In this document: in pieces, positions 15,885 to 24,065 of the stretch
Layout of the letters: every line of letters begins with the position of its first letter
Position numbering within the stretch: position 1 is the stretch's first letter
Origin: Bacteroidales bacterium
GTDB taxonomy: Bacteria > Bacteroidota > Bacteroidia > Bacteroidales > VadinHA17
Reading direction: 5' to 3'
DNA: 32,203 bases
Assembly: GCA_017882345.1 (NCBI GenBank)
Contig: JADGPT010000010.1
Coordinates: 1 to 32,203 of the forward strand
The notes under the pieces: generated by a model
Seen by the model: the letters and a program-made list of their open reading frames with translations, nothing else
The model's database searches: none
What the model was told of the DNA's origin: nothing
Position numbers and translations under genes: made by a program

Positions 15885-16928
15885 TCAGTTACCGAAGTTT
15901 GTTCCCATATTTTGTGCCTGGATCACAAGAGGATCGTTTGGATCTACGAGTTTTAGTTTTCCTGAAACTTCTGCAAGAGGAACAGCTACAATTTCGGTAT
16001 TCCTGAGAGCAACCATTTTACTGAAGTTGCGCTCTGCAATCAAATCGGCGGCAGCAGAACCATATCTTGTAGCAAGTACGCGGTCCATAGGGGAGGGTGT
16101 GCCTCCTCTCTGGATATAACCCAGAACGGTCTCCCTGGTTTCGAGTCCGGTCAGCTCATTTATTCTTTTGCTTAATGATTGAGCAGCGGAACAACTGTCT
16201 TTGATTGGATTCCTGATGCCCTCCGCAACAACTACGATAGAGTAGGGTTTATTCTCTGCGACCCGGTGAAGAAGATACTCTGCAATCTTTTTATCATCAT
16301 ATTGAATCTCTGGAATGAGTATTACATCACCACCTCCTGCTATACCGGAATACAGTGCGATCCATCCTGCATTATGGCCCATTAGTTCAATTATCATTAT
16401 CCGTTTATGGGAGTTAGCCGTTGAATGCAGACGATCAATAGCTTCAGTGGCAATATTTACCGCTGAATCAAATCCGAAGGTGAGGTCGGTGCCCCAAACA
16501 TCGTTATCAATCGTCTTTGGTATACCTACAACATTTAATCCTTCCATGGAGAGAAGATGAGCAGTTTTAATAGTGCCATTTCCACCTATACAGACAAGAC
16601 AATCAAGACCCATCTGTTCATAATGCTCTTTAATAAGTACCGGTTTACTTATTTCATTCTTCCCTTTCCCGATGCCTTTAAAAGGTTTCTCCCTTGATGT
16701 CCCGAGAATGGTCCCCCCAACAGTGAGTATACCGGAAAGATCATGCTCTGTAAGTTCTCTGTATTCCTTATTTATCATCCCGGTAAATCCGTCGCTTATT
16801 CCAACCAGAGTCATCCCGTATTTGACTATCGCAGTTTTACCGACCCCACGTATGGCTGCGTTGATTCCCGGGCAATCGCCTCCTGCAGTAAGTATCCCAA
16901 TCCTCTGGCCTCTCGTTATTTTACCCAT
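15885..16928 (-). CDS. pfkA: 6-phosphofructokinase (group III type)
   Basis: 347 aa. It phosphorylates fructose-6-phosphate. Motifs: GGDCPGINAAIRG (16-28), GGTILGTSR (71-79), CIGGNGTIKTA (113-123), PKTIDNDVWGTDLTFGFDSA (137-156), IELMGHNAGWIALYSGIAGG and GYIQRGGTPSPMDRVLA. The Gly in GGNGT (position equivalent to E. coli G104) suggests ATP as phosphoryl donor, while Lys in PKTIDND is typical of group III and PPi-using enzymes; the usual Asp of GGDG is Asn here. ATP is the more likely donor, but PPi or mixed use cannot be ruled out. It is the first gene of the probable pfk-sixA-ppk1 operon (39-bp gap to sixA). Confidence 0.93.
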   Translation of the reverse strand: MGKITRGQRIGILTAGGDCPGINAAIRGVGKTAIVKYGMTLVGISDGFTGMINKEYRELTEHDLSGILTVGGTILGTSREKPFKGIGKGKNEISKPVLIKEHYEQMGLDCLVCIGGNGTIKTAHLLSMEGLNVVGIPKTIDNDVWGTDLTFGFDSAVNIATEAIDRLHSTANSHKRIMIIELMGHNAGWIALYSGIAGGGDVILIPEIQYDDKKIAEYLLHRVAENKPYSIVVVAEGIRNPIKDSCSAAQSLSKRINELTGLETRETVLGYIQRGGTPSPMDRVLATRYGSAAADLIAERNFSKMVALRNTEIVAVPLAEVSGKLKLVDPNDPLVIQAQNMGTNFGN

Positions 16929-16954
16929 TTTTAAGCTTTTAATATAATTTTAAA

Positions 16955-16962
16955 CAAATTTA
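16955..16962 (-). promoter_or_regulatory. -7 box of the pfk-sixA-ppk1 operon
   Basis: The minus strand reads TAAATTTG (perfect TAnnTTTG), 26 bp before the pfk ATG. No clear TTTG at -33. Confidence 0.5.
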
Positions 16963-17047
16963 ACGCTTTATAAGTAGATTGAAGTTAATAAATTGTTACA
17001 AATATCCGGATTTTCTCTGTGACTCTCAGTGTCTTCCCGGGGCAACC

Positions 17048-17079
17048 TTTGTCAGTATAATCAGATTTGCTTAACTTTA
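17048..17079 (+). promoter_or_regulatory. Likely promoter of the CHAD-domain gene
   Basis: TTTG at 17048-17051, a 20-bp spacer, then TAACTTTA at 17072-17079 (one base off TAnnTTTG), about 31 bp before the ATG. The remainder of the pfk-CHAD gap shows nothing else. Confidence 0.4.
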
Positions 17080-17110
17080 GGAGATCCTTTTTAAAAAATC
17101 AGGTACAACT

Positions 17111-17992
17111 ATGGAACTGGATTATGTGAAATTAAAGCAGATCAAACCTGCAATTGCAGCATATATCAGAGAATCCCGGGCTTTACTGAATAAGTCTGCT
17201 ATACCTGATGATAGAGCTGTTCATGATGTACGTGTCCTGATGAAAAAATCCAGAGCGCTATTGAAACTTGCAGCTCCTCAGTTGGATCAGGCATATCATG
17301 ACAGGAATATGGCTGATTTAAGGGATGTTGGAAAAATAATATGTTCATGGCGGGAAGCATCAGTACAAAGAAAAACGCTTAAAACACTTAGAAAAGAATA
17401 TCCTGATATTTTTTCCCAACTTCATGAAAATGAAGTTCTGTCTCTTTTGCTTGAGAAACAGGTACCCATTGCAGAACTTTCTGATGAGATAAAAGCTGAA
17501 CTGGAACATGTTGATATTCTTTTGAATAAAACCGGTTACAGGTTACGATTTCAATCTATGAATATTATTGACCCTCAGACTCTATTAAAAGAACTTGAGT
17601 TTACATTTATAAAGGTTACTGATATTTATTTGTCGTGCAGAAATAACCCCAAACCGGAAACAATGCACAAGTTCAGAAAAAAGGCCAAGGATTTTCTCTA
17701 TCAACTTTACATATTCAGGTCATTAAACCAATCAGTAATTAAGTCCCTTGAAAAAAAGCTTGACAGTATGACTCAGAATCTTGGAAAGTTCAATGATCTT
17801 GATCAAACCATTAAAGCTTTAGGTTATAGTTATAAGGAAGCATCAAATCTGCCTGCTATGGATGAACTAATAGTTAAGATTCGCGAAAAGCAGGACAGGT
17901 TTCTAAGTAAAGTATGGCCTTCTGCTTATCAGATTTTCTGTCCGGGTCAGAAACTGGTAAATGTACTTGGATTCAAGTTGCTGGTTATTTAA
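17111..17992 (+). CDS. CHAD-domain protein (polyphosphate-binding)
   Basis: A 293-aa all-helical, basic protein with the two half-repeats of CHAD. The first has VHDVRVLMKKSRALLKL (37-53) with H38, R41 and K45/K46; the second has MHKFRKKAKDFLYQL (185-199) with H186, R189 and K190. LGKFNDLDQTIKAL near 224-237 is the usual second-half ending motif. CHAD domains are known to bind polyphosphate through these basic helices and to locate to polyphosphate granules. Its place facing away from pfk-sixA-ppk1 fits that role. There is no fused CYTH domain, so no triphosphatase activity is expected. Confidence 0.92.
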   Translation: MELDYVKLKQIKPAIAAYIRESRALLNKSAIPDDRAVHDVRVLMKKSRALLKLAAPQLDQAYHDRNMADLRDVGKIICSWREASVQRKTLKTLRKEYPDIFSQLHENEVLSLLLEKQVPIAELSDEIKAELEHVDILLNKTGYRLRFQSMNIIDPQTLLKELEFTFIKVTDIYLSCRNNPKPETMHKFRKKAKDFLYQLYIFRSLNQSVIKSLEKKLDSMTQNLGKFNDLDQTIKALGYSYKEASNLPAMDELIVKIREKQDRFLSKVWPSAYQIFCPGQKLVNVLGFKLLVI

Positions 17993-17995
17993 AAA

Positions 17996-18691
17996 TCACC
18001 CTTTGCGGCTTATTTCCAGTAATTCATTTTGATTAATTATTTGTATATCCTTCTCTTTCAGTTTAATCAATCCGTCCTTTTCAAAAGTTTTTAGGAGCTT
18101 CACGGCACTTTCAGTTGAAATGCCTGCAAAGTCGGCGAGATCTTTCCTTGAAAGAAGTTGAAATATCTCTGGTTTTTCGTTTTTTAAGCTGTCAATATAT
18201 AGTAAGGTATCCGCCATCCTGCCATTCATCTGCTTGTACATAAGGTTACGGACAGTGTTAATAAGATTGGTGTTTTGTTCGCAGTACCTTTTTATAATAT
18301 TGAATCCAAACATGCCATTTTGTTTAATCACCTTTGAAATTGCTTGTTTTTCAATCAGGAAGACATGGCAATCCGTTAAAGCTACAGAGGAATAATTAAA
18401 GGTACTTTCAGAAAAAACGACTGAAAGCCCAACAAATTCACCTGGTTTTATTATGCGAAGGTTATAGTTCTTTATTCCGTCACCCTCAAGATATTGTTTT
18501 GCAAAACCATCTATGATAAACAATATGTACGACGCAAATGCGCCCTGCTTAGTCAGATTATCATCTTTACGGAAGAGCACCTGCGTTTTGCTTGACCTGA
18601 CAAGTTCTGCCTCCTCAGATGAAAGCATCTGAAAACAGGGTGCCTGTATATCACAAATAAATTCAGTATCGTTTTCAAGAATGGGTTTCAT
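17996..18691 (-). CDS. Crp/Fnr-family transcription regulator
   Basis: 231 aa. A cyclic-nucleotide-binding-like beta-barrel covers about 20-120 (KQGAFASYILFIIDGFAKQY, PGEFVGLSVVFS), then the dimer helix (about 120-165) and a Crp-type winged helix (about 177-220) with LSRKDLADFAGISTESAVKLL. The recognition helix has E195 in the position of the FNR/CRP glutamate, but V and K follow where FNR has S and R, so a standard FNR site is not expected. Cysteines at 13, 19 and 108 do not form the full FNR cluster motif, so the signal is unknown. Its promoter faces the DUF2892 gene across a shared operator region; autoregulation is likely (inference). Confidence 0.9.
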   Translation of the reverse strand: MKPILENDTEFICDIQAPCFQMLSSEEAELVRSSKTQVLFRKDDNLTKQGAFASYILFIIDGFAKQYLEGDGIKNYNLRIIKPGEFVGLSVVFSESTFNYSSVALTDCHVFLIEKQAISKVIKQNGMFGFNIIKRYCEQNTNLINTVRNLMYKQMNGRMADTLLYIDSLKNEKPEIFQLLSRKDLADFAGISTESAVKLLKTFEKDGLIKLKEKDIQIINQNELLEISRKG

Positions 18692-18715
18692 AGCTTAACA
18701 ATTCATTTAAAAATT

Positions 18716-18723
18716 CAAAGTTA
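18716..18723 (-). promoter_or_regulatory. -7 box of the Crp/Fnr-type gene
   Basis: The minus strand reads TAACTTTG (perfect TAnnTTTG), 25 bp before the ATG. The GTTGT repeat at 18742-18768 begins 18 bp upstream of it, covering the -33 region, so whatever binds the repeat should affect this gene too. Confidence 0.55.
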
Positions 18724-18819
18724 ACTTAAATCAACAAAAAAGTTGTCCTGATTCAATTGGCAAGTTGTCGTACAATACTCACAATTCCGATATTGATGAG
18801 AAATTTCATAGTACTTTTG
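18723..18819 (+). promoter_or_regulatory. Operator-promoter block shared with 24066-24162
   Basis: The block contains TTAAATCAA, then AAAAGTTGTCC, and a second AAGTTGT, with GTTGT at 18742-18746 and 18764-18768 (period 22 bp, two helix turns). Exactly 43 bp later comes the -7 box TACTTTTG (18812-18819), 31 bp before the DUF2892 ATG. An ungapped hand alignment with the block at 24066 gives about 65 of 97 identical bases, with identical spacing of all boxes. The direct repeats probably bind an activator of both genes. Confidence 0.65.
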
Positions 18820-18850
18820 TTTAATAATAATAAACTAAAAAAGAATCAAA

Positions 18851-19054
18851 ATGAAAAAAAACATGGGTACAGTCGACAAAGTAATCAGGATTCTGGTTGC
18901 AGTCGTAGTTGTTACACTTTATTTTACTAATATAATTTCAGGTACCCTTGCAATAATATTGCTGGCCTTGTCTGCAATTTTTATAGTCACAAGTTTTTTA
19001 AGTTTTTGTCCGCTTTACCTGCCATTTGCTATCAGTACAAGGAAGAAAGAATGA
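18851..19054 (+). CDS. DUF2892/YgaP-like small membrane protein
   Basis: 67 aa, with MGTVDKVIRILVAVVVVTLYF (5-25) and a second hydrophobic helix (about 31-51), then SFCPLYLPFAI with Cys53 and a basic tail. This is the DUF2892 layout: two helices of the membrane part found alone or fused to rhodanese in YgaP. The family is often linked to sulfur handling; the exact role is unknown. The gene is first after the Crp/Fnr-type regulator and has the shared operator. Confidence 0.88.
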   Translation: MKKNMGTVDKVIRILVAVVVVTLYFTNIISGTLAIILLALSAIFIVTSFLSFCPLYLPFAISTRKKE

Positions 19055-19172
19055 AGGAGAATTCTGTATTTCAACTACTTAATGTTTTATAAGATGATGC
19101 CTTCTCCCCGTCACTGAGGGAATCCATATCGTGGAAGTTATAATGCAAATATATAGATATATAAATAGATAA

Positions 19173-19412
19173 ATGGAAAATAATTGTAAGATTACAGTAA
19201 GACCAAATAGTTTAAAAGAATTTTTAAGATCCTGGTATTTCTGGAGACCATTTCTAGGTGTTTTGGCAGGAGGGACTGCAGGATTTCTCTATTACCATTT
19301 TGTGGGCTGTTCAACCGGCTCTTGTTTTATTACAAGCCACTCATATAGCACAATTATATTTGGAGGATTGGCAGGTTATTTTATAACAAGCGGCCCTTGT
19401 ACCAGATGCTGA
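19173..19412 (+). CDS. Small Cys-rich membrane protein (DUF6132-like)
   Basis: 79 aa. Two membrane helices (about 26-44 and 58-73) frame a loop with C46 and C51 (VGCSTGSCFIT), and the protein ends GPCTRC (C76, C79). This matches small Bacteroidota proteins of the DUF6132 type found beside DUF2892 and thioredoxin-like genes. The paired cysteines suggest a thiol or metal role, which is inference. It lies 118 bp after the DUF2892 gene and likely belongs to the same transcript. Confidence 0.75.
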   Translation: MENNCKITVRPNSLKEFLRSWYFWRPFLGVLAGGTAGFLYYHFVGCSTGSCFITSHSYSTIIFGGLAGYFITSGPCTRC

Positions 19413-19457
19413 AGAATGAAGCATTATTTGTAAGTATTGAACTTAGTTGATATAAAT

Positions 19458-19568
19458 ATGATATATGCAGAGATAAACAAACGATACAGCGAACTGGCGG
19501 AATCTACCTTTTTAAGGGCGTTGTGCTATCAGCAGGAAAACATTAAACTGTTTTATTTTCGCAACTGA
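19458..19568 (+). pseudogene. Short remnant reading into the opposite gene
   Basis: An ATG frame of 36 codons starts MIYAEINKRYSELAEST and then continues antisense into the 3' end of the methyltransferase gene before a TGA. The first 17 residues look like the N-terminus of a SAM methyltransferase (an EI-x-KRY-x-ELAE helix, as in arsenite-methyltransferase-like proteins); the rest is only the shadow of the opposite gene. The likely reading is a gene cut off by a deletion at about 19505-19512. It could also be chance. Confidence 0.3.
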
Positions 19569-20129
19569 GATTTCTTTATTAATAACAAAGCATTGATGAT
19601 GGGTTATATTTTGGAAGCCTGACTTTAAAAGCAAACCTGACAATTCTGCCGGATCAAAACCTTTATGACCTGCAAAATCTTCACCATGAAATGAACCATC
19701 TTCAGTATACAGATCGGCAATTGCAAGAAAACCTCCGGGATTGAGAAGATTATAAAATTTTGTTATAATATTTTTAATATCAGTGATATGATGAAGTACC
19801 ATCTGGTTAAAGATAAAATCAAACTTTGCATCTTTAAAGTCGTCCTGTTCAAGATTGAAATTTAATGTTTTGAGATTTTCGACCTTGGATGTCTTTATTT
19901 TGTTATTCATCACCTTCACCATTTCTGATGAATTGTCCATTAAAGTGATTTCTTTTAAAAAATCTTTCAGGATAAAACTGGTTACTCCCGTACCGGCACC
20001 GAATTCAAGAGCTGTCATCTGCTTTTTTAACGGGATAAGTCTTTTAATCTCATTTGCAATAGCTTCAGCACGCTCCCATATTATTGGATTCTGGTCCCAT
20101 TCGGCTGCTTTCAGATCAAATTCGTTCAT
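19512..20129 (-). CDS. Class I SAM-dependent methyltransferase
   Basis: 205 aa. Motif I is ALEFGAGTGVTSFIL (about 45-59), motif II LMDNSSEMVKVM, motif IV FDFIFNQMVLHHITD, then LLNPGGFLAIADLYTEDGSF, all standard for UbiE/COQ5-like class I methyltransferases. The start MNEFDLKAAEWDQNP is typical of this subgroup. The substrate is unknown. It lies downstream of the EtfB-EtfA gene on the same strand (78-bp gap) and may be co-transcribed. Confidence 0.88.
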   Translation of the reverse strand: MNEFDLKAAEWDQNPIIWERAEAIANEIKRLIPLKKQMTALEFGAGTGVTSFILKDFLKEITLMDNSSEMVKVMNNKIKTSKVENLKTLNFNLEQDDFKDAKFDFIFNQMVLHHITDIKNIITKFYNLLNPGGFLAIADLYTEDGSFHGEDFAGHKGFDPAELSGLLLKSGFQNITHHQCFVINKEISVAKIKQFNVFLLIAQRP

Positions 20130-20207
20130 TAAGTTTTATTTATTAAGTGAAATTTGTAATCTATTTTCCGGAATATTTCACTTCCAGGCTGTCATCGTTT
20201 CATTGAA

Positions 20208-22154
20208 TTATAAATTTTTCTTAGCTTCAATACCGAATTTATACCCGGCTTTTACACGCTCAATTAATTCCGGTATGATATCAGCATATTCACCTACGAT
20301 TCCAAAATCTGCATAATGGAAGATGTGTGCTTTAGGATTGTGATCTATGGCAATGATTTTTTCAGATTCTTTCATGCCGGCTATATGTTGAATTGCCCCT
20401 GATACGCCAACAGCAATATATATTTTAGGCCGGATGGTTTTACCGGTTTGTCCCACTTGTCTTGCATATTCGACAATACCTTCGTCAACTACGGGACGGC
20501 TGGAAGCCCATTCAGCATTTACGCCCTGACTTTTTAATGCTTCGGCAAGCGTTTTTATAAGGCCTAAATTATCGGCTAAGGTACCTCTGCCTCCAGAAAT
20601 TATTATATCAGCGCTGAATAGATTTTGTAATCCGCCTTCCCCTCTTTCTGTTTTCAGAATTTCAACAACAAAATCTTTATCATTTAAAACAGGGCTGAAA
20701 ACTGAGATAATACCTTTTCTTCCTTCAATCAGTTTTGGGACCTCGAAAGTACCAGCCCTGGCTGTTGAAATCTGTGGACAAACAAAACCGAGAATAGTGG
20801 CAAGTTTGCTTTCACCATAAGTAGGTCGGCGCGATTCAAGAATAGGCTTATAAATAACTTTTTCTTTTTTATCCACATACTCTCCAATTTCAAGTCCGGT
20901 ACAATCTGCTGTAACTCCGCTGTCTGTTTTCATACCGATTCTTGGAGCTAATTCACGTCCGGAAGTGGTTGCAGCAAAAAGGGCAATTTCCGGGTTTCTT
21001 GCCTTAATAACTTGTGCAAAAATTGATGAAAATGGAAGTACCAGATATTCTTCAAGCTTATCATTTTCAACAAGTATAACTTCATCGGACCCATGTTCAA
21101 TAAGAGTTTGAGCTAAAGGTTGAACATTTTTTCCTATGACTACTGTCATTACTTTGGTATCAATTCCTAACTGAAGTGCCAGGTTCCTTGCAGGAGTTAA
21201 CAATTCGAGTGAAGGTCTTGAAATCTTACCGTTAGTTACCTCAGCCCATGTGAGAATTCCCCGTGCACCTTCTCTGAAGTCTTTTTCGGGGAAGTCCGGA
21301 CGTTCGATTTCTTTTTTATCCGCTTTCTCCTTCTTCTCCAATACATTTCCGCCTTTTTTAAAGTTCGAGATCAAACTATCAACTAATGCAGCTTCATTGT
21401 GACCTACTGACATTGTTATCGGCGGACGTTCGCTGATGATATTAACTACTTTTGCAACAATAGTCGGGGACCCGTTAATTCCGATTTTCTCTGTTCCTAA
21501 ACCTATATCATCAATTCCAAAAGTTGTGATTTTCAAGGTACGGGCTTTGATGGCTCCGCTTAATGAAGGCTTACGGGGGGGTATTCCTGTAGGAGTTAAT
21601 GAAATAACACAGGGGAAGGGTAATTTCAGCATTTGGTATCCACCTTCTATGATCCTTTTTGCAATAACATTGCCAGAGCCATCAGGTTTTACGCTCTCTA
21701 CAAAGGTAGCCTGAGGTATTCCTATGTTTTCGGCTACTTGTGAAGGAACATGTGCAGTATCGCCATCGCTGGTTTGCCTTCCGGCTAAAATTATAAAAGG
21801 TTCTTTAGAATCTTTTGTAAAACCTAAATGTTTAAGCATGGTGGAAATTGCCAAACCTGTAGCATACGTATCACTTCCGGCAAGTTTCCGGTCAGATAAC
21901 AGGAATGCTTCGTCATAGCCCATTGAAATTGCAGTTCTCAGTGAGGTCTCAAATGAACCAGGACCCATTGAGCAGACGATTAATCTTGCATCAGGGTATT
22001 GTTTTTTGAGTTGCAATCCGGCTTCCATACCAAACTGACAATCAATATTAATAATTGATTTTGCTTTTGTCCGGTCCATCAGCCCATCTTCTCCCATTCT
22101 CATTTCGCTGGGGAGTGGCACTTGTTTTATTAAACTTATTATTGTTAAAGCCAT
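20208..22154 (-). CDS. etfBA: Electron transfer flavoprotein, EtfB-EtfA fusion
   Basis: 648 aa, about the sum of both ETF subunits. Residues about 1-255 are EtfB: LTIISLIKQVPLPSEMR, then ARLIVCSMGPGSFETSLRTA and LAGRQTSDGDTAHVPSQVAE, binding the small nucleotide. Residues about 285-648 are EtfA: ILTWAEVTNGKISRPSLELL, then the FAD domain with SGGRGTLADNLG, SSRPVVDEGI, GQTGKTIRPKIYIAVGVSGA and IDHNPKAHIFHYADFGIVG. The linker (about 255-285) is Lys/Glu-rich. ETF takes electrons from acyl-CoA or other dehydrogenases and passes them to ETF-quinone oxidoreductase, encoded 20 bp upstream. Fusion is unusual outside some Bacteroidota and fixes subunit ratio. Confidence 0.93.
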   Translation of the reverse strand: MALTIISLIKQVPLPSEMRMGEDGLMDRTKAKSIINIDCQFGMEAGLQLKKQYPDARLIVCSMGPGSFETSLRTAISMGYDEAFLLSDRKLAGSDTYATGLAISTMLKHLGFTKDSKEPFIILAGRQTSDGDTAHVPSQVAENIGIPQATFVESVKPDGSGNVIAKRIIEGGYQMLKLPFPCVISLTPTGIPPRKPSLSGAIKARTLKITTFGIDDIGLGTEKIGINGSPTIVAKVVNIISERPPITMSVGHNEAALVDSLISNFKKGGNVLEKKEKADKKEIERPDFPEKDFREGARGILTWAEVTNGKISRPSLELLTPARNLALQLGIDTKVMTVVIGKNVQPLAQTLIEHGSDEVILVENDKLEEYLVLPFSSIFAQVIKARNPEIALFAATTSGRELAPRIGMKTDSGVTADCTGLEIGEYVDKKEKVIYKPILESRRPTYGESKLATILGFVCPQISTARAGTFEVPKLIEGRKGIISVFSPVLNDKDFVVEILKTERGEGGLQNLFSADIIISGGRGTLADNLGLIKTLAEALKSQGVNAEWASSRPVVDEGIVEYARQVGQTGKTIRPKIYIAVGVSGAIQHIAGMKESEKIIAIDHNPKAHIFHYADFGIVGEYADIIPELIERVKAGYKFGIEAKKNL

Positions 22155-22174
22155 TATTACTGTATCTTTTTATG

Positions 22175-23833
22175 TTACATATTTAGGAAATCAGGGCCAT
22201 TACCGCCATTCGGTACTACCCAGGTAATACCTTTTCCCGGAGATTTTATATCGCATGTTTTGCAATGCATACAATTTTCGGCATGAATTCTTAGCTCTTT
22301 CTGACCGGCTTTGTTGACATGAAGTTCATATACCTCTGACGAACAACAGAATTGCTCAGGTGCTCCGTATTGTTCAATGTTAACAGCAGCGAAGTTCTCT
22401 TTGTCGTTAATCTGAAGATGCACAACCTGCTGTTCATCATGGTATACTCCTGAATGGTAAACATCGGTTGATTTATCGAATGTCAAAACTTTGTCGAACT
22501 CCAATTTGCCTTTAAAGCGCTCTTTAAAAGGTCTCTTTTTAAGTTCGCTCACTTTAAGTGTGGTCTTATAGTCGGCCTGGGATCTCAGTCTGCCAAAGAA
22601 ACCAGCTCCACCGGTTATTAATTGAGTCCCAAAATGTAATCCTCCAATAATCAGACCTTTCGCTAATCCTTGTCTGAAATTACGAACAGCATACATTTCT
22701 TTATAAATAGCACTGTTATTTATCAGTTTCTCATATTGTTGAAGGCTTTTTTCCGATGTGTCGTTGTTTAACAAGGCGTCGGCTGTTGTTTGTGCGGCTA
22801 ACATTCCGGATCTGATTGCCAGGTGTATGCCTTTTAATGCCGGCATAGCAACCAACCCTGCACTATCACCAACGATTAGAGCATTGTCGACAAATAATTT
22901 TGGAATAGCATAATGACCTCCTTCAGGAAGTGTCTTGGCCCCATATTCCACCAATTTGCCACCTTTTAAAATCTTAGAAACAAAAGAACTGGTTTTCCAT
23001 ATCTGGAATGCATCATGAACATCGAATGAAGGGTCTTGGTAATCAAGTCCGACAACCAGGCCAACAGCCACTTTATTATCATTTAATCCGTAAATGAAAC
23101 CTCCGCCAAACTCATCATTATCGAGAGGATAACCCATGGTGTGATAAATCCGGCCTGCTTCAATATTGCCTTCCGGAACTGACCATAATTCCTTACAGCC
23201 TAAAGAGAAAACCTGCTCATTTCTGTCTTTGTTAAGGTTAAACTTTTTAATTAGCATTTTGGTCAGACTGCCACGTGTTCCTTCGGCAAAAATGGTAAGC
23301 TTCGCTTCAATACTTGTACCAGCCTGGAAGTTTTCTAATTGGTTTCCATGATGATCCAAACCCGTATCTTTGGTTTTTGCACCAATTACTTTTCCGTCTT
23401 TGTACAAAATCTCATCTACTGCAAAACCTGTATATATCTCAACGCCTTTTTCCTCTGCCTTCTGAGCTAAATATCTGCATATCTGGCCCAATGAGGCGGT
23501 ATAATTTCCACTATTACTCATGTAGGGCAGGTGAAATGGCAACGCGATAGAGCTCTTTTCAGAAAGTAATATTGTACTGTCTTTTGTGACTTTAGCGTTG
23601 AATGGAATCTCAGATAAATCCACTTCAGGCAACAACTCTTTAAAAACGGATGGTTTAATTATTGCACCTGATAATATGTGACTGCCGATTGAACGACCTT
23701 TTTCTATAAGTAATATTTTTTTGCTCTGGCCTCTTTGTTTTAAGATATCAGCCAGATGAATTGAAGCTGCTAAACCGGATGGACCGCCTCCGATTATTAA
23801 CACATCCGTTGATACGGTATCAATATAACTCAT
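22175..23833 (-). CDS. Electron transfer flavoprotein-quinone oxidoreductase (FixC-like)
   Basis: 552 aa. The N-terminal FAD site is VLIIGGGPSGLAASIHLA (11-28). LIEKGRSIGSHILSGAII and VDNALIVGDSAGLVAMPALK are ETF-QO hallmarks. The C-terminus carries the [4Fe-4S] ferredoxin-like domain: a Cys at 496/497 (FCCSSEVYE) and C521, C524, C527 (CMHCKTCDIKSPG), ending in WVVPNGGNGPDF. The enzyme is membrane-associated and reduces the (mena)quinone pool with electrons from ETF. It is the first gene of an ETF-QO, EtfB-EtfA (and perhaps methyltransferase) operon. Confidence 0.94.
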   Translation of the reverse strand: MSYIDTVSTDVLIIGGGPSGLAASIHLADILKQRGQSKKILLIEKGRSIGSHILSGAIIKPSVFKELLPEVDLSEIPFNAKVTKDSTILLSEKSSIALPFHLPYMSNSGNYTASLGQICRYLAQKAEEKGVEIYTGFAVDEILYKDGKVIGAKTKDTGLDHHGNQLENFQAGTSIEAKLTIFAEGTRGSLTKMLIKKFNLNKDRNEQVFSLGCKELWSVPEGNIEAGRIYHTMGYPLDNDEFGGGFIYGLNDNKVAVGLVVGLDYQDPSFDVHDAFQIWKTSSFVSKILKGGKLVEYGAKTLPEGGHYAIPKLFVDNALIVGDSAGLVAMPALKGIHLAIRSGMLAAQTTADALLNNDTSEKSLQQYEKLINNSAIYKEMYAVRNFRQGLAKGLIIGGLHFGTQLITGGAGFFGRLRSQADYKTTLKVSELKKRPFKERFKGKLEFDKVLTFDKSTDVYHSGVYHDEQQVVHLQINDKENFAAVNIEQYGAPEQFCCSSEVYELHVNKAGQKELRIHAENCMHCKTCDIKSPGKGITWVVPNGGNGPDFLNM

Positions 23834-23928
23834 TCTATGACCTCCAGGTTTAAGTTTTCTTTTAACAATTATTCATTAAACACCATTTCCAATAAATAGT
23901 TCTTTCTGATCTGTTCAAATTGAGGGCT

Positions 23929-23936
23929 CAAAATTA
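23929..23936 (-). promoter_or_regulatory. -7 box of the ETF-QO/EtfBA operon
   Basis: The minus strand reads TAATTTTG (perfect TAnnTTTG), giving a leader of about 90 nt before the ETF-QO ATG. No clear -33 box. Confidence 0.4.
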
Positions 23937-24065
23937 TTATTATTTATTCAGATTCAAGCAATCTGTTCTATTATATTTTGAAATATCCATATATGTGGAT
24001 AATACAATTATGTTACCGGACTGTTATTATGCCTAATAAGAGAGTAATGCATGCCTGACGCTATT

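Noticed and set aside
18742-18768. A classical FNR or CRP palindrome in the GTTGT block
   Set aside because: The conserved feature is a direct repeat with a 22-bp period. Inverted symmetry (TTGTCC...GGCAA) is present in the first block but not kept in the second.
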